Made by a program: the position numbers and the translations under genes. Shown one piece after another: positions 9,079 to 17,384 of a stretch of DNA of 64,000 bases (positions are counted from its first letter, which is position 1; every line of letters begins with the position of its first letter). This DNA is from Clostridium sp. (GTDB lineage Bacteria; Bacillota_I; Bacilli_A; RF39; UBA660). Location: the NCBI GenBank assembly GCA_022010095.1, contig CP091739.1, positions 1,426,001 to 1,490,000 of the forward strand, read 5' to 3'. The notes beneath the pieces were generated by a model that was not told the DNA's origin, made no database searches, and saw only the letters and a program-made list of their open reading frames with translations.

Positions 9079-9743
9079 TCATAACCTTGTTCTCTTTTCT
9101 CTAGCAATCCCTACAATTTTAACTGGCAAACTATTAATTTGTTCATTATCATAAAATGTAGGTTGATAGTTATCACTATTATTAATGTTAAGTGGAACAA
9201 GTGTGATTCCATTTTCTGTTATTGTTACATTCTTAAATGTGGCATCAAACCCATTTACCATGACAGCACAATCTTTTTTTTGCGCTGATACAAAGTCCTC
9301 TATATGTTCAAATATAACAATATCATTTTCATTATATTTAGGATACATACTATCACCGCTAATTTTTAGCCCATAGTATAATTTTCCACCTTTGGTCCAT
9401 TCTGTTGGTATATCAACATACTCTAATATATCTTCTTGTGCTTCTATTGGAGTTCCTGCTTTAATAGAACCAAGCACTGGGATTTGTATAGTATTATCAC
9501 TAGATATATCTGCGATAGAAGCATTATCAAAAGATAATGGTGGAAAAAAATCATTAATAGATACTTTGAAGTATTCAGCTAATTTAAATAAAATATCTTG
9601 ATTAGTTTTTTTCTATCTCCTATTTCGTACCTTGATATAGTTTGAGGAGTAGTGTTTAGATATTCAGCAATTTCTTCTTGGGTAAGATTTCTTTGCTCTC
9701 TTAAATTTCTTATTTTATTGCCAATATATTTATTAATATCCAT
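9079..9743 (-). CDS. CI/LexA-like phage repressor (HTH + S24 peptidase), frame-broken
   Basis: Maintains lysogeny by binding operators at 9,783-10,094. Residues 1-60 form an XRE helix-turn-helix (IRNLREQRNLTQEEIAEYLN, TTPQTISRYE). One break near 9,610 leads into the linker and the self-cleaving S24 domain: scissile Ala-Gly in GSIKAGTP, nucleophile Ser in ISGDSMYPKY, and a lysine in ATFKNV as the likely general base. Length about 220 residues. The start ATG 9743 has GGAGAA upstream. Intact cleavage residues suggest RecA-dependent induction, from family knowledge. Confidence 0.92.
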
Positions 9744-9782
9744 ATACAATTCTCCTTTCCACATACATAATATCACACTTTA

Positions 9783-9795
9783 CACCAAAATGGAA
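9783..9795. promoter_or_regulatory. Operator O1 (imperfect half)
   Basis: CACCAAAATGGAA, one strong half of the palindrome seen at O2 and O3. It lies 40 bp upstream of the repressor start, where the repressor promoter should be, so autoregulation is likely. Confidence 0.65.
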
Positions 9796-9824
9796 CAAAA
9801 AGTTATAAATTAGTAAAAAAAGTA

Positions 9825-9853
9825 TTGACCACACACCATAATGGTGATATTAT
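9825..9853 (+). promoter_or_regulatory. Early (cro-side) promoter
   Basis: TTGACC at 9825-9830 and TATTAT at 9848-9853 with a 17-bp spacer that is almost filled by operator O2. Repressor bound at O2 would block RNA polymerase directly. Confidence 0.85.
9834..9846. promoter_or_regulatory. Operator O2 (perfect palindrome)
   Basis: CACCATAATGGTG: perfect half sites CACCAT and ATGGTG around one central base, between the -35 and -10 boxes of the early promoter. Confidence 0.85.
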
Positions 9854-9887
9854 TAAAGTGCAATAGGAAGGAGAGTGAAATAAACTG

Positions 9888-10159
9888 ATGCAAAGTAAAT
9901 TATTATTATTAAGAAAAGATAATAAGGTTACTCAAACAGATTTAGCCAATGTTTTAGGCATTACCACAAAACAATATGGGGCTAAAGAGTTAGGTAAAGT
10001 TAAATTTAACTGGAGATGAAATGTTTAAAATTGCCGAATATTTTTAACATGAAAGTCGATGATATTTTTTTACCCACAACTCACCAAAATGGTGAATTAA
10101 GTAAAGAAAATAATGAAAAAAAGAAAAAAATAAGAAAAAAACATCAATATCCATGCTAA
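9888..10159 (+). CDS. Cro-like regulator, frame-broken
   Basis: XRE-type helix-turn-helix protein of about 88 residues: LLLLRKDNKVTQTDLANVLG, TTKQYGAKELGKVKFT, DEMFKIAEYFNMKVDDIF. Start ATG 9888 follows AGGAAGGAG. Breaks near 10,010 and 10,045 read through when single bases are removed. The third operator copy lies inside its coding end (10,082). A lysine-rich tail follows. It is divergent from cI across the operator region, the classic lysis/lysogeny switch. Confidence 0.82.
10082..10094. promoter_or_regulatory. Operator O3 inside the cro coding region
   Basis: CACCAAAATGGTG, extended to a 15-bp palindrome by flanking T and A. It shares the half sites of O1 and O2 and sits about 250 bp from O2, a distance that would allow looping. 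The match is seen; looping is inferred. Confidence 0.7.
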
Positions 10160-10184
10160 ATCAAAAAAAGAAAGGAGTAAAAAA

Positions 10185-10388
10185 ATGGAATTTTTACGAT
10201 ACAAAAAGAAATCATGAAATTAACAGGTCTTGGAAAATCATCAAGCTATAAATTAATTGATGATTTAAATAAAAAAATGAAAAAGAGAATATCCAGGAGC
10301 GAATATCATAAAAAGGCAAAGTTCCAAAATGGTACTTTGAAAAAAAGATATTAATAAAAGATCCTAAAAAAAGGAAGAACCGCAATAG
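10185..10388 (+). CDS. Excisionase-like small DNA-binding protein, frame-broken
   Basis: About 67 residues: FTIQKEIMKLTGLGKSSSYK (helix-turn-helix), then LIDDLNKKMKKEYPGANII and GKVPKWYFEKKILIKDPKK. The pattern HTH plus a short wing ending in W-Y-F-E is that of AlpA/Xis-like winged proteins that select and bend DNA. Start ATG 10185 has AAAGGAG upstream. Correct stop likely TAG 10386 after trimming an A7 run to A5. Position right after cro fits a role in excision or early regulation. Confidence 0.65.
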
Positions 10389-10396
10389 TATAATTG

Positions 10397-10428
10397 TTCT
10401 TCACTTATATTATAGCAAAAGTGAAGAA
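10397..10428 (+). other. Hairpin after the excisionase-like gene
   Basis: 10-bp perfect stem TTCTTCACTT/AAGTGAAGAA with a 12-base loop and no T run. It is possibly an RNA-processing or protein-binding site. Confidence 0.5.
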
Positions 10429-10480
10429 TAAAATCAATTTTTCAGTGAAGGTTTTGGTTAAAAAAATATAAGGAGAATAT

Positions 10481-10743
10481 ATGAATAAAGAAAAAAAGAA
10501 CCAGAATTTATTGTGAGCCCAGAAGAGCTTAAAAAAAGAATCAAGATAGATCGTATGCTAGAGTATATTATGAAAAAGAAAGAAGTAAGAGAAAGAAGGT
10601 ATGAAAAAGCTTATTTTTTTATATTAAGCATTGTAATGGTAATAATGATAATAATTGCTTTAAATGCGCAGTTCAAGAAAGGTGTAGAAGAATGTGTTAA
10701 TGCAGGACACGATAGAACCTTCTGCGAAGTGGGGCTTAGTTAA
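10481..10743 (+). CDS. Small single-pass membrane protein (early region)
   Basis: About 87 residues with one break at 10,493-10,499, repaired by A7 to A5. Charged N-terminal half (SPEELKKRIKIDRML, KKKEVRERR), a membrane helix (AYFFILSIVMVIMIIIAL), then a short outside tail with two cysteines (VEECVNAGHDRTFCEVG). Good AAGGAGAA site. Function unknown. Confidence 0.65.
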
Positions 10744-10744
10744 T

Positions 10745-11056
10745 ATGAAAATAAACAAGTCAATAAAAAAAATTACTTCAAAAATATTAAAAAAATTATA
10801 AGAAAGTTTTTAAAAAGAAAAATATTTCAATGAAAAAAAGGATATAAATAAAATGTTATCCACAATAGAAGAACTAAATAATAAGATAGATGAATATGAA
10901 ATTCTACTAGATAAAGATTCATCAATTAAGAAGATTGAAGAATTGGAATATTTGTTAAATCAGTATCGTGACAACAAAAGAGAATTACAAAAAGAAAATA
11001 AACAGCTTAGAAGAGAAAATCTTGCATACTATATTGAATTAAATAAAGAGAAATAA
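10745..11056 (+). CDS. Small coiled-coil protein (early region)
   Basis: A clean frame runs 10,853-11,056 (MLSTIEELNNKIDEYEILL then KELQKENKQLRREN), strongly heptad-like. The same frame also starts at ATG 10745 with a basic segment (MKINKSIKKITSKIL) but is interrupted at a run of A, so one protein of about 100 residues is likely. The motif ENKQL recurs in several neighbours. Function unknown. Confidence 0.55.
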
Positions 11057-11109
11057 TTCTAATACGAAGATTAAATGCCTTATAAACTACAATCCTTCTA
11101 AAAATATAA

Positions 11110-11150
11110 AAAAAGTACTTATTTTTGAGGGCATTTAGTAAGTACTTTTT
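11110..11150 (+). terminator. Terminator/attenuator before the replication gene
   Basis: 12-bp stem AAAAAGTACTTA/TAAGTACTTTTT with a 17-base loop. Part of the loop (GGCATTTAG) is complementary to TTAAATGCC at 11,079-11,087, so a competing antiterminator pairing is possible. Stem seen; switching inferred. Confidence 0.7.
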
Positions 11151-11176
11151 AAACTAATAAAAAAAGGAGAATCATA

Positions 11177-11986
11177 ATGGAAAGAAAAAAAGGTTTTGTA
11201 TTTTATGCCAGTTTTTTTATAATTCAATAAAAAAAATAAAAGATAAATCACTTAGATGTGATATATATGAAGCCATATTTGAATTAGCTTTAAATGGCAA
11301 CAATATAACAATTAATAATGAACTTGCTATTCTAGCGCTTGACTTGATAATGCCCCAAATAACAGCCAATAATACTAAATATGAGAATGGAAAAAAGGGG
11401 CGGCAGACCATCTAAAAAAACAAAGACGAAAAATGAGGAAAAAAATCAAGAAAATAGTGTAAATAGTGAAATCAAAAAAATGTGGTTATTGAAAAATGAA
11501 AAACCCAAAATTTTGAGAGCGAAAACCAAGTTTTTTTAAAAAAATAAAAAAATCAAAAAGGAAAATAGGTTATTTAATTCAAAACCCAATGATAATGTAA
11601 ATGTAAATGATAATGTTAATGTAAATGTTATATATAAAAAAAGAAATTAATAAAGAAAAAAAGGAAAATGAACTAGTAAAAATTTATAACAGAAAAAGGC
11701 AATAAATATAACACCATATGAATATTCAGTTCTGGAATTATATTTAAAGGATTTCTCAATTGAAGAAATTAAACATGCTCTTCTTTTTAGGAAAGGGTAA
11801 ATCAGTTAGTTATTCATTAACTATTCTAAAAAAATTGGTTCATAAAGAAAAAAAGGAACCAAAAGAAAAAAAGTAAGAAAAATAATACCAGAATGGTTCA
11901 ATAAATGTATAGAAACTGAAAGTTTAGAAGAATCAGATGTAGAAAGTTTTTAAAAAAAGTTCATTGAGGAATTTAGAAAGGAATAA
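11177..11986 (+). CDS. DnaD-like phage replication protein, frame-broken
   Basis: The N-terminal domain (MERKKGFVFYASFFNSIKK, IYEAIFELALNG, ALDLIMPQITANN, ENGKKGGRPSKK) matches the DUF6291-type start of phage replication proteins, from memory. After a Lys/Asn-rich linker broken at many A runs, the C-terminal domain reads TPYEYSVLELYLKDFSIEEI then KALFLGKGKSVSYSLTILK-type text, as in DnaD/replisome-organiser domains. It ends EEFRKE. Start ATG 11177 follows AAAAGGAGA. Likely loads host helicase at the phage origin; the function is inferred from the domain pair. Confidence 0.72.
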
Positions 11987-11993
11987 AGAAAGA

Positions 11994-12480
11994 ATGTTTT
12001 TTTAGGAAAAAGAAATAAAATCAGGGAGTTAGAGAAAAAAATTAGAAGAATGTAACGATATAATAGAAACTTTAAAAAGATAAAGTAAGTGAAAAAAATC
12101 AGATTATGCAGAAGCATTAAAAGATGAAATTCAAGAAAAAAAGTAAAAAGACATGAAATCTCAACAAGATAAAATTAAGTTTTTTTAGAGAATGAAAAAT
12201 TGTAAAGGTCTATCAGAAACTAAAAAGATCGTAAAGAAATTAGAAGCAAAAAGAACAATCTAGAAAAAAATTAGCTTGTGAAAAAAAGGCGGATATACAC
12301 TTTACATAAAAGAGATTAAATAAGCAAATAGACGATTTAGAAATGCTAATTAGAAAAAAAGAACTAGATTATTTATTTGCATTAAAAAAATAATTTTTTT
12401 AGAAAAATCTAAACTAACTGGTGATACAAAGGCATTCTTAGGTCAAAGATTAAAAGAGTTACAAGGTAAATTTGAAAGTA
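11994..12480 (+). CDS. Coiled-coil early protein, heavily frame-broken
   Basis: Joining frames at A7 runs gives about 160 residues: FLGKRNKIRELEKKLEECND, IIETLKDKV, KDMKSQQDKIKFLENEK, KKIVKKLEAKKNNLEKKLA, then KQIDDLEMLIRKKELDYLF and KLTGDTKAFLGQRLKEL. It is almost entirely heptad repeats, resembling phage proteins of the recombination/nuclease-associated (gp157-like) type, though that is a weak guess. The C-terminal limit is uncertain and may overlap the next gene. Confidence 0.5.
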
Positions 12481-12495
12481 ATAGAGGTGATAAAA

Positions 12496-12687
12496 GTGCT
12501 AGTAATATCAGATACAAAGAGAATAATAAAGAATGTTAATGAACTTATTATTGTGCCAAGCAGTGAAGTGTGGGATATAAAAGCAATTGATTCAATAGTC
12601 GCACTTGGCACTTATGGAACATTAGAAAGAGCAAAAAAAGTATTAGATGAGTTTGCAGAAGCATACAAACAAAAATTTTTTTGTTAA
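12496..12687 (+). CDS. Small phage protein, paralogue of the gene at 15,445
   Basis: 63 residues from GTG 12496 (site AGAGGTGAT): VISDTKRIIKNVNELII, then IVALGTYGTLERAKKVLDEF. The ending pattern (value, G-x-Y, then E-R-A-x-x-V-L-D-E) is shared with the gene at 15,445. This is a common small family next to phage early genes; function unknown to me. An upstream TTG at 12472 is also in frame but has no site. Confidence 0.65.
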   Translation: MLVISDTKRIIKNVNELIIVPSSEVWDIKAIDSIVALGTYGTLERAKKVLDEFAEAYKQKFFC

Positions 12688-12789
12688 TAAATTGTTCACA
12701 AAAAAAATTAACAGAAGAAGAATTTAAAAAAAATATTCGCAAAAATATAATATTTATATTTCGGAAAGATAATAAATAAAGAAGAAAGG

Positions 12790-13084
12790 AAAAAAAATAT
12801 AATATTAATAAAAAAATGTAGAACAACATTTAGACGAACTAATTGAGTACTATAAAGATACAAGTATTGATGACGCTAGTTATTTAAAAAAACTGTTTGT
12901 TAGAAATTTAGGTGATGTAAAAAAAGAAGATATGTAAAAATATGACAAGCCTAAATTTGATAATTTAGAAAAAAATTAAAAAGAAAAAAAGTTAATAAAT
13001 TAGAAATGTTAATAGAAAAATTTAAAATTAGGAGTTACTTTAAATCAAGAACAAGAAGATTTATTAGATGAGATTTTTATTTAG
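12790..13084 (+). CDS. Small early protein, frame-broken (start uncertain)
   Basis: Coherent peptide text: HLDELIEYYKDTSIDDASYL, KKLFVRNLGDVKEEDM, YDKPKFDNLEKLKEKVN, KLEMLIEKFKLGVTL, NQEQEDLLDEIFI. About 90-100 residues, helical. The 5' end lies in an A-rich stretch (12,690-12,790) where I can support no start. Unknown function. Confidence 0.45.
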
Positions 13085-13096
13085 AGGAAACAAGAG

Positions 13097-13321
13097 ATGA
13101 GTAAAACCATTAATATATGATAAACCAATGACCAAAGCTCAAAAATGTAGAAGATATAAAAAAACAAAATGAAAGATTGGAAAGATAGAAACTATTTAAC
13201 ATTTTGTTTTCATCTTCCGAAAGATTTAGTTGAAAAATTTAGAGAAAAAACTAAAGAAAACGGAGATGTTCAAAGACAACTTGTGGTAAATATGTTAGAA
13301 GAATATATAAAAAGGAAATAA
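13097..13321 (+). CDS. Small basic protein with a ribbon-helix-helix-like C terminus
   Basis: About 74 residues: MSKTINIYDKPMTKAQKCRR, KMKDWKDRNYLTFCFHLPKD, LVEKFREKTKENGD, QRQLVVNMLEEYIKRK. One beta strand (YLTFCFHLP) followed by two helices is the Arc/CopG layout, so DNA binding is plausible. Breaks at about 13,100 and 13,163. Start ATG 13097. Confidence 0.5.
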
Positions 13322-13322
13322 T

Positions 13323-13889
13323 ATGAACAAAAAAAGTAATAAAAAGAATATTTGAAAAAGAGTGGATGATTTAAACACTAGATTAGTTGGAAAAGACAAA
13401 GAAACTTTTGGTTGGCTAATTTATGGTTACAATCAGTGTGCAAAATTATTGCATGAAAAAGAAGAACAAATCAAAGAACAAAAAAAGAGATAATAGACAA
13501 AAATCCATAAAATATTACTACGAGAACAAAGCCCTGTTTTTAACAGAATTTCATTACGATATAGTAGTTCTGATTCATGAATTATTAAGTATATTAAAAA
13601 AAGGTATCAGAATGAAAAAAATAAATTTGAATATAGAATTGAAAATGATTCATTGATTATAGATAATTATTTTTAATAACTTAAAAAAAATAGGTTCTAT
13701 TAATGGTGGTAGTGTAGAAAAATATATTAAATAAATGTAAATTATATGATGAAGAATATGAAACATTGTTAAAAGAAAATGAATATATGATACACATTGC
13801 AAAAAGATTTTTGAACAATTATAACAAGAAAAACAAACAACTAAAAAGATAAACTATCTAAAAATAGAAACATTAATAATAAACCATAA
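13323..13889 (+). CDS. Early-region protein(s), heavily frame-broken
   Basis: Coherent stretches: RLVGKDKETFGWLIYGYNQC (13,380-13,440), KEIIDKIHKILLREQS, RIENDSLIIDNYF, LKKIGSINGGSVEK, then LYDEEYETLLKENEYMIHIA and NKKNKQLKDKLSKN ending at TAA 13,887. They may be one protein of about 185 residues or two. The first part resembles phage proteins with a W-x-I/L-Y core; the second is coiled-coil. Function unknown. Confidence 0.4.
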
Positions 13890-13891
13890 TT

Positions 13892-13979
13892 GTGATACTG
13901 GTGATATTTATTATAAGTATAATAGCAAATTTTTTTAAAAAGTGAATTAAAAACAAAGAATATTAGAGATAGTATATGA
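13892..13979 (+). CDS. Tiny membrane protein (about 28 residues)
   Basis: GTG start; after removing one T from a T7 run it reads VILVIFIISIIANFLK followed by a charged tail ending TKNIRDSI. One membrane helix plus a basic cytoplasmic tail. There is no strong ribosome binding site; it may be coupled to the preceding gene. Confidence 0.4.
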
Positions 13980-13988
13980 GGTGTCAGA

Positions 13989-14157
13989 ATGAATTATTTA
14001 TATAAATTAGTAACAACCAAAAAAATGTTGAAATAAACTATGATGCATTTAAGAAAAAAAAGAATTTATTGAATGTTTGGCTACTATGAGAGATATTTAT
14101 TTTAGCTTAAAACAAGAAAACAAGCAACTAAAAGAACAATTACAAAAATATCAGTAA
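13989..14157 (+). CDS. Small coiled-coil early protein
   Basis: About 55 residues: EINYDAFKKKEFIECLATM, RDIYFSLKQENKQLKEQLQK. Start ATG 13989 after GAGGTGTC; stop TAA overlaps the next ATG (TAATGA). The C-terminal leucine heptads (QENKQLKEQL) repeat the motif seen at 11,000, 13,840 and 14,410. Confidence 0.5.
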
Positions 14158-14256
14158 TGAATTTTTTTAAAGTATGATTGGAAAAAAATGCAACACAAGA
14201 ACAAGTTTATAATCAATTAAAAAGGTTTGTATGAGAGTATATTTAAGGAGGTGTAG
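14157..14256 (+). CDS. Tiny early protein (about 32 residues)
   Basis: With one A restored it reads MNFFKSMIGKNATQEQVYNQ then LKGLYESIFKEV. It starts inside the preceding stop codon and ends at TAG 14,254, two bases before the next ATG, so spacing supports translation. Function unknown. Confidence 0.4.
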
Positions 14257-14257
14257 A

Positions 14258-14461
14258 ATGAAACCAATAGGAAATATATTTGGCTTTGATTGTGCTACTT
14301 GTGAACATAATAGACATTGCTACGGTGGTAATATGGGCAACCAGTTTAGATATTGTCAAAAGGCAGGTGAAAAAAATAAAAAATTTAGATATTTTAGAAA
14401 AAAACAAAATAAACAACTAAAAAGATAATTGGAATAAGTTAAAAAGAAGATTTGATAAATG
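14258..14461 (+). CDS. Cysteine-rich small protein, possible zinc ribbon
   Basis: MKPIGNIFGFDCATCEHNRH carries C-x2-C, followed by HCYGGN and RYCQKAGEKNK, giving four cysteines able to bind zinc. The read frame stops at 14,428; trimming one A extends it through DNWNKLKRRFDK to a TGA at 14,459 overlapping the next ATG. AAGGAGG site at 14,245. Probably a nucleic-acid-binding or structural zinc module; inferred. Confidence 0.55.
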
Positions 14462-14748
14462 ATATAAAAAGAACTACAATATAATGCTTTTAGAACAGCA
14501 AAAAGTTTAATGATCTTTTGAAAGAAAATGAAGAATTAAAGAAAAAAAACTTGAAGAAAGAACAAAAATGTATCAAAATGCTTATAAATATGGTCAAAGA
14601 ATGGAAGATGTAACAATTACATTAAAAGCTGAACAAAAAGAGTTTATAAAATATTTAGAAGATATGCTAGATGATGAAAATGATATATTCTCAGTAGTCA
14701 GAGTCAAAGATATTTTTATCAAAATATAAAGAAATAGCAGGAGAATAG
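14458..14748 (+). CDS. Coiled-coil early protein
   Basis: About 95 residues: KFNDLLKENEELKKKLEERT, KMYQNAYKYGQRMEDVTITL, KAEQKEFIKYLEDMLDDEND, SVVRVKDILSKYKEIAGE. Helical and acidic. Small breaks near 14,467, 14,500 and 14,715. The ending V-x-D-I-L-x-K-Y-K-E-I is common in phage proteins of this kind. Unknown role. Confidence 0.6.
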
Positions 14749-14750
14749 AT

Positions 14751-15072
14751 ATGTTTAATTATTATGAAGAAAAAAATGGTATATAACTATATTAAAATGG
14801 CTAGGTTTAATGTTCTTAGCATTTATATGTTTAATAATTTTAGGGCTAATAATAAATTGTTTTTCCACAGACACAATATCATTATGAATATATTGATTTA
14901 GATAATAATAAAGGCGTTGCTAAAGAATGTTCATATAAATTTAAAGAAATGCGTAGAGGTGGACAAGGTAGTCCTGTGTGTGAGTTAGAAGATGGAACAA
15001 TTAAGCAAGTAAAAAGAATACAAATATATTTATGATGGTAAATATATACCAATTAAAGAAATATTTGAATAG
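14751..15072 (+). CDS. Single-pass membrane protein (early region), frame-broken
   Basis: About 106 residues: a short N terminus, a membrane helix (WLGLMFLAFICLIILGLIIN), then an outside domain starting CFSTDTQYHYEYIDLDNN with AKECSYKF, GSPVCELEDG and KYIPIKEIFE. A cysteine sits at the membrane exit. Start ATG 14751 follows AGGAGAATAG. Unknown function; host-envelope modification or exclusion are possibilities only. Confidence 0.55.
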
Positions 15073-15085
15073 GAGATGATAAATA

Positions 15086-15445
15086 ATGAAAAATAATAGA
15101 TATTTTTTTAACAAAAATAGCAAATGGAAAAAGATGTTCCTAGAAAAAAATTAAATACTGGCGGAAAAAAATATGGGAATGTAAAGTCCCTGCGTGTGAT
15201 TATTGTCTGCGAAGATGGTGGGCGATGGCTTTTTACATACTTGTTTGACACCACACACATAAAAAAATTTTATAAATAGCAAAGTAAAAAAATAATAGAA
15301 GAAGATAAGAAGATAAGTTTTTGGAAAAAATAGAAGAATTGACTTGTGGCACTTATAATTTTGAAACACAAACTATTAATTTACTAATAAAAAAATCAAA
15401 AAGAGATTAATTGATGAAATAAATAAAATAAAGGAGAATAGATAA
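15086..15445 (+). CDS. Hypothetical early protein, frame-broken
   Basis: Joined frames give about 118 residues: MKNNRYFLTKIANGKDVPRK, KKYGNVKSLRVIIVCEDG, RWLFTYLFDTTHIKKFYK, KISFLEKIEELTCGTYNFET, INLLIKKIKKRLIDEINKIK. Start ATG 15086 behind AGGAGATGAT; the stop overlaps the next start (TAATG). Family not recognised. Confidence 0.5.
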
Positions 15446-15777
15446 TGGAATTATGGATTAGAAGTCAAGATAAAAACTAGATTAATAAAAAGTAAGTAAT
15501 GTTCAATACACATATAGAAAAAGGTGATTTGTATAGTGATGTAAGAGGCAAACATTATATAGGAACATATTATGACAATTTAGAAATATTAGGTGAGTAT
15601 GCTTCAAAAGAAAGAGCCATTGAAGTATTAGATGAAATAGAAGAAAGAATAATGCTAATTAATACTATAAATATAGCAAAAAGATACAGATAGTTTAATT
15701 GCGTGTAAAAAAATGCTTTTACCAAAAAGAAAAGATAAAAAGGATTAAATTATCCATATCAAATGCCTGCCGAATGA
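15445..15777 (+). CDS. Small phage protein, paralogue of the gene at 12,496
   Basis: About 110 residues after correction: MELWIRSQDKTRLIKVSN, YTHIEKGDLYSDVRGKHYIG, TYYDNLEILGEYASKERA, IEVLDEIEERI, then a tail ending LNYPYQMPAE. The core (value-L-G-x-Y-x-x-K-E-R-A-x-x-V-L-D-E-I) is a widespread phage family whose role I do not know. Starts inside the previous stop codon; RBS AAAGGAGAA. Confidence 0.65.
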
Positions 15778-15786
15778 GGTGATTAA

Positions 15787-16128
15787 ATGAAATTTAAAAT
15801 GAATAATAGAGAATGGGAAGTAATAGAACTTTCTCAAGAAGAAATAAGAGAAAAAAATTTAGAGAATATAAATATGATGGTGAGCCAAAAAGAGGGTAAA
15901 TATTTTTGGATTAACATATTTAGACAATAGTAAAATTTACATTGATAAAGATTTATGCTTAGACCAAAAAGAAACAAACACTAAAAACACGAACTTATGC
16001 ACTGCTATATAGGTTGTTATTTATTTAATGCTGAAAAAGAATATACAGAAGAAGATTTATGCAATATAAGTTCTAACAGTCATGATATTATACATGAAAT
16101 AGTAAATGATTATTTTGGAGGAAAATAA
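15787..16128 (+). CDS. HExxH metallopeptidase-like phage protein, frame-broken
   Basis: About 112 residues: MKFKMNNREWEVIELSQEE, FREYKYDGEPKEGKYFGLTY, NSKIYIDKDL, then LKHELMHCYIGCYLFNAE with a H-E-L-M-H zinc motif, and EDLCNISSNSHDIIHEIVND. The layout (strand, D-x-x-L, HExxH, D-I-I-H-E) resembles ImmA/IrrE-type or YgjP-like phage metalloproteins. An ImmA-like protein could cleave a repressor, but here the repressor is of the self-cleaving type, so the role is open. Breaks at 15,855 and 15,905-15,990. Confidence 0.65.
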
Positions 16129-16134
16129 AAAATA

Positions 16135-16209
16135 ATGTTAATATTAGGAACAGTGTTATGTTTAACAGGATGTAATCGTGAAATTATAGATTTAGATATT
16201 CAAAGGTGA
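16135..16209 (+). CDS. Short lipoprotein-like gene, probably frame-truncated
   Basis: Only 24 residues as read: MLILGTVLCLTGCNREIIDL then DIQR. L-T-G-C is a lipobox, so the peptide would be lipidated at Cys13. The full protein may be longer if a base is missing near 16,200. The location among early genes suggests a surface or exclusion role in infection; inferred. Confidence 0.4.
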   Translation: MLILGTVLCLTGCNREIIDLDIQR

Positions 16210-16214
16210 AAATA

Positions 16215-16394
16215 ATGAATAAGAGAAGCTTATATGAAGTAAGAAGAGAACTTATAAAATATTATGATAATTTAAGAGAAATAAACAGGTTAATGGTTTC
16301 AAAACCATCAAAAACATTAGTAAATAACAAGAAAAATTAAAAAAATAAAATAAACGAAATAGAAGAAGAATATAAAAAAATAAAAAGAAAATAA
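16215..16394 (+). CDS. Small basic coiled-coil protein
   Basis: About 58 residues: RSLYEVRRELIKYYDNLREI, NRLMVSKPSKTLVN, KINEIEEEYKKIKRK. Helical and highly charged. One break at about 16,340. Function unknown. Confidence 0.5.
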
Positions 16395-16529
16395 TAACAC
16401 TCAAAAAAATATAAAAAAACTATTTGAATGAAAAAAATTAACAATAAGTCTTATAAAAACAATAAAAACAAATGTAATGGTGTCGCAATATAATATTAAG
16501 ATTATCTTGTTAGAAAAAGGTAGGTGTAA

Positions 16530-17384
16530 ATGAAGGATAAAAAGATTAGAACAATTAGATGAATTTATTTATGATTTAAGATTTAATGAAAAGCATAAAA
16601 AGACAATCGTGACATACAAGAATCAACTAATTAAATTTATTGATTGGTTAGGGGAGAAAGAAATAAATAAAGAGATATTATTAGATTATAAAGATTATTT
16701 GGAAACATTATTAAATTCAAAATATAAGATAACATCACTGAATTTAAATATCGTGGTTGTAAATAAATTCGTTCGTTTTATAGGTATAGAAAATTGTAAA
16801 ATAAAGAAATTTAAGACTCAAATGCAAACTTCTGTGATAGATCAAATATATGAACAGGAACATAAAAGAATTCTTAAATGGGCAAAGAAACTGAATAAAG
16901 AAAATATGTATTTGATTATTAAGATATTTGCATTATGTGGAATAAGGGTCATAGAACTAAAAGACTTTACTGTTGAAAATGTTAAGAAGGGCTACTTCAA
17001 AACATACAATAAAGGAAAAGTAAGAGATATACTTATTAGAAAAGATTTAAGAACTGAAATACTACATTATTGTAAATCAAATAAAATAGAAACTGGATTG
17101 ATCTTTCATCAAAAAAATAACAAAGATAAATTAATAGATCCATCCACGATATGGAGAAACTGTAAAAAAATCGCGGGAGCAGCAAGAGTAAATAAAAGCA
17201 AGATTCATCCTCATGCCTGGAGACATTTATATGCAATTGAATTACATAGAATTGGTACACCTTTAACAGAAATATCTGATATGTTAGGACATCAAAGTGT
17301 TGAAACTACTAGAATATATTTAAGAACTTCATTAGAAACAAAAAAAGAGTTTATTGGAAAAAAATGTATAAGAAGGAGGCATAA
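16530..17384 (+). CDS. Second tyrosine recombinase (XerC/D-like) in the prophage
   Basis: About 285 residues. Core-binding part LEQLDEFIYDLRFNEKHK, TYKNQLIKFIDWLGEKEINK; catalytic part CGIRVIELKDF (Arg), KGKVRDILI (Lys), HPHAWRHLYA (H-x-x-R), MLGHQSVETTRIY (His and Tyr). All catalytic residues are present. Start ATG 16530 (one A too many 13 bp in); the likely stop TAA 17,382 is just before the next ATG, with AAGGAGG between. It is unlike the minus-strand integrase and sits just before the late genes, suggesting multimer resolution, DNA inversion or regulation rather than integration. Confidence 0.88.

Noticed and set aside
16530..17384. Second recombinase taken as evidence for a second prophage or composite element
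   Set aside because: Gene order and direction continue smoothly on both sides and no extra att-like repeat was seen around it.
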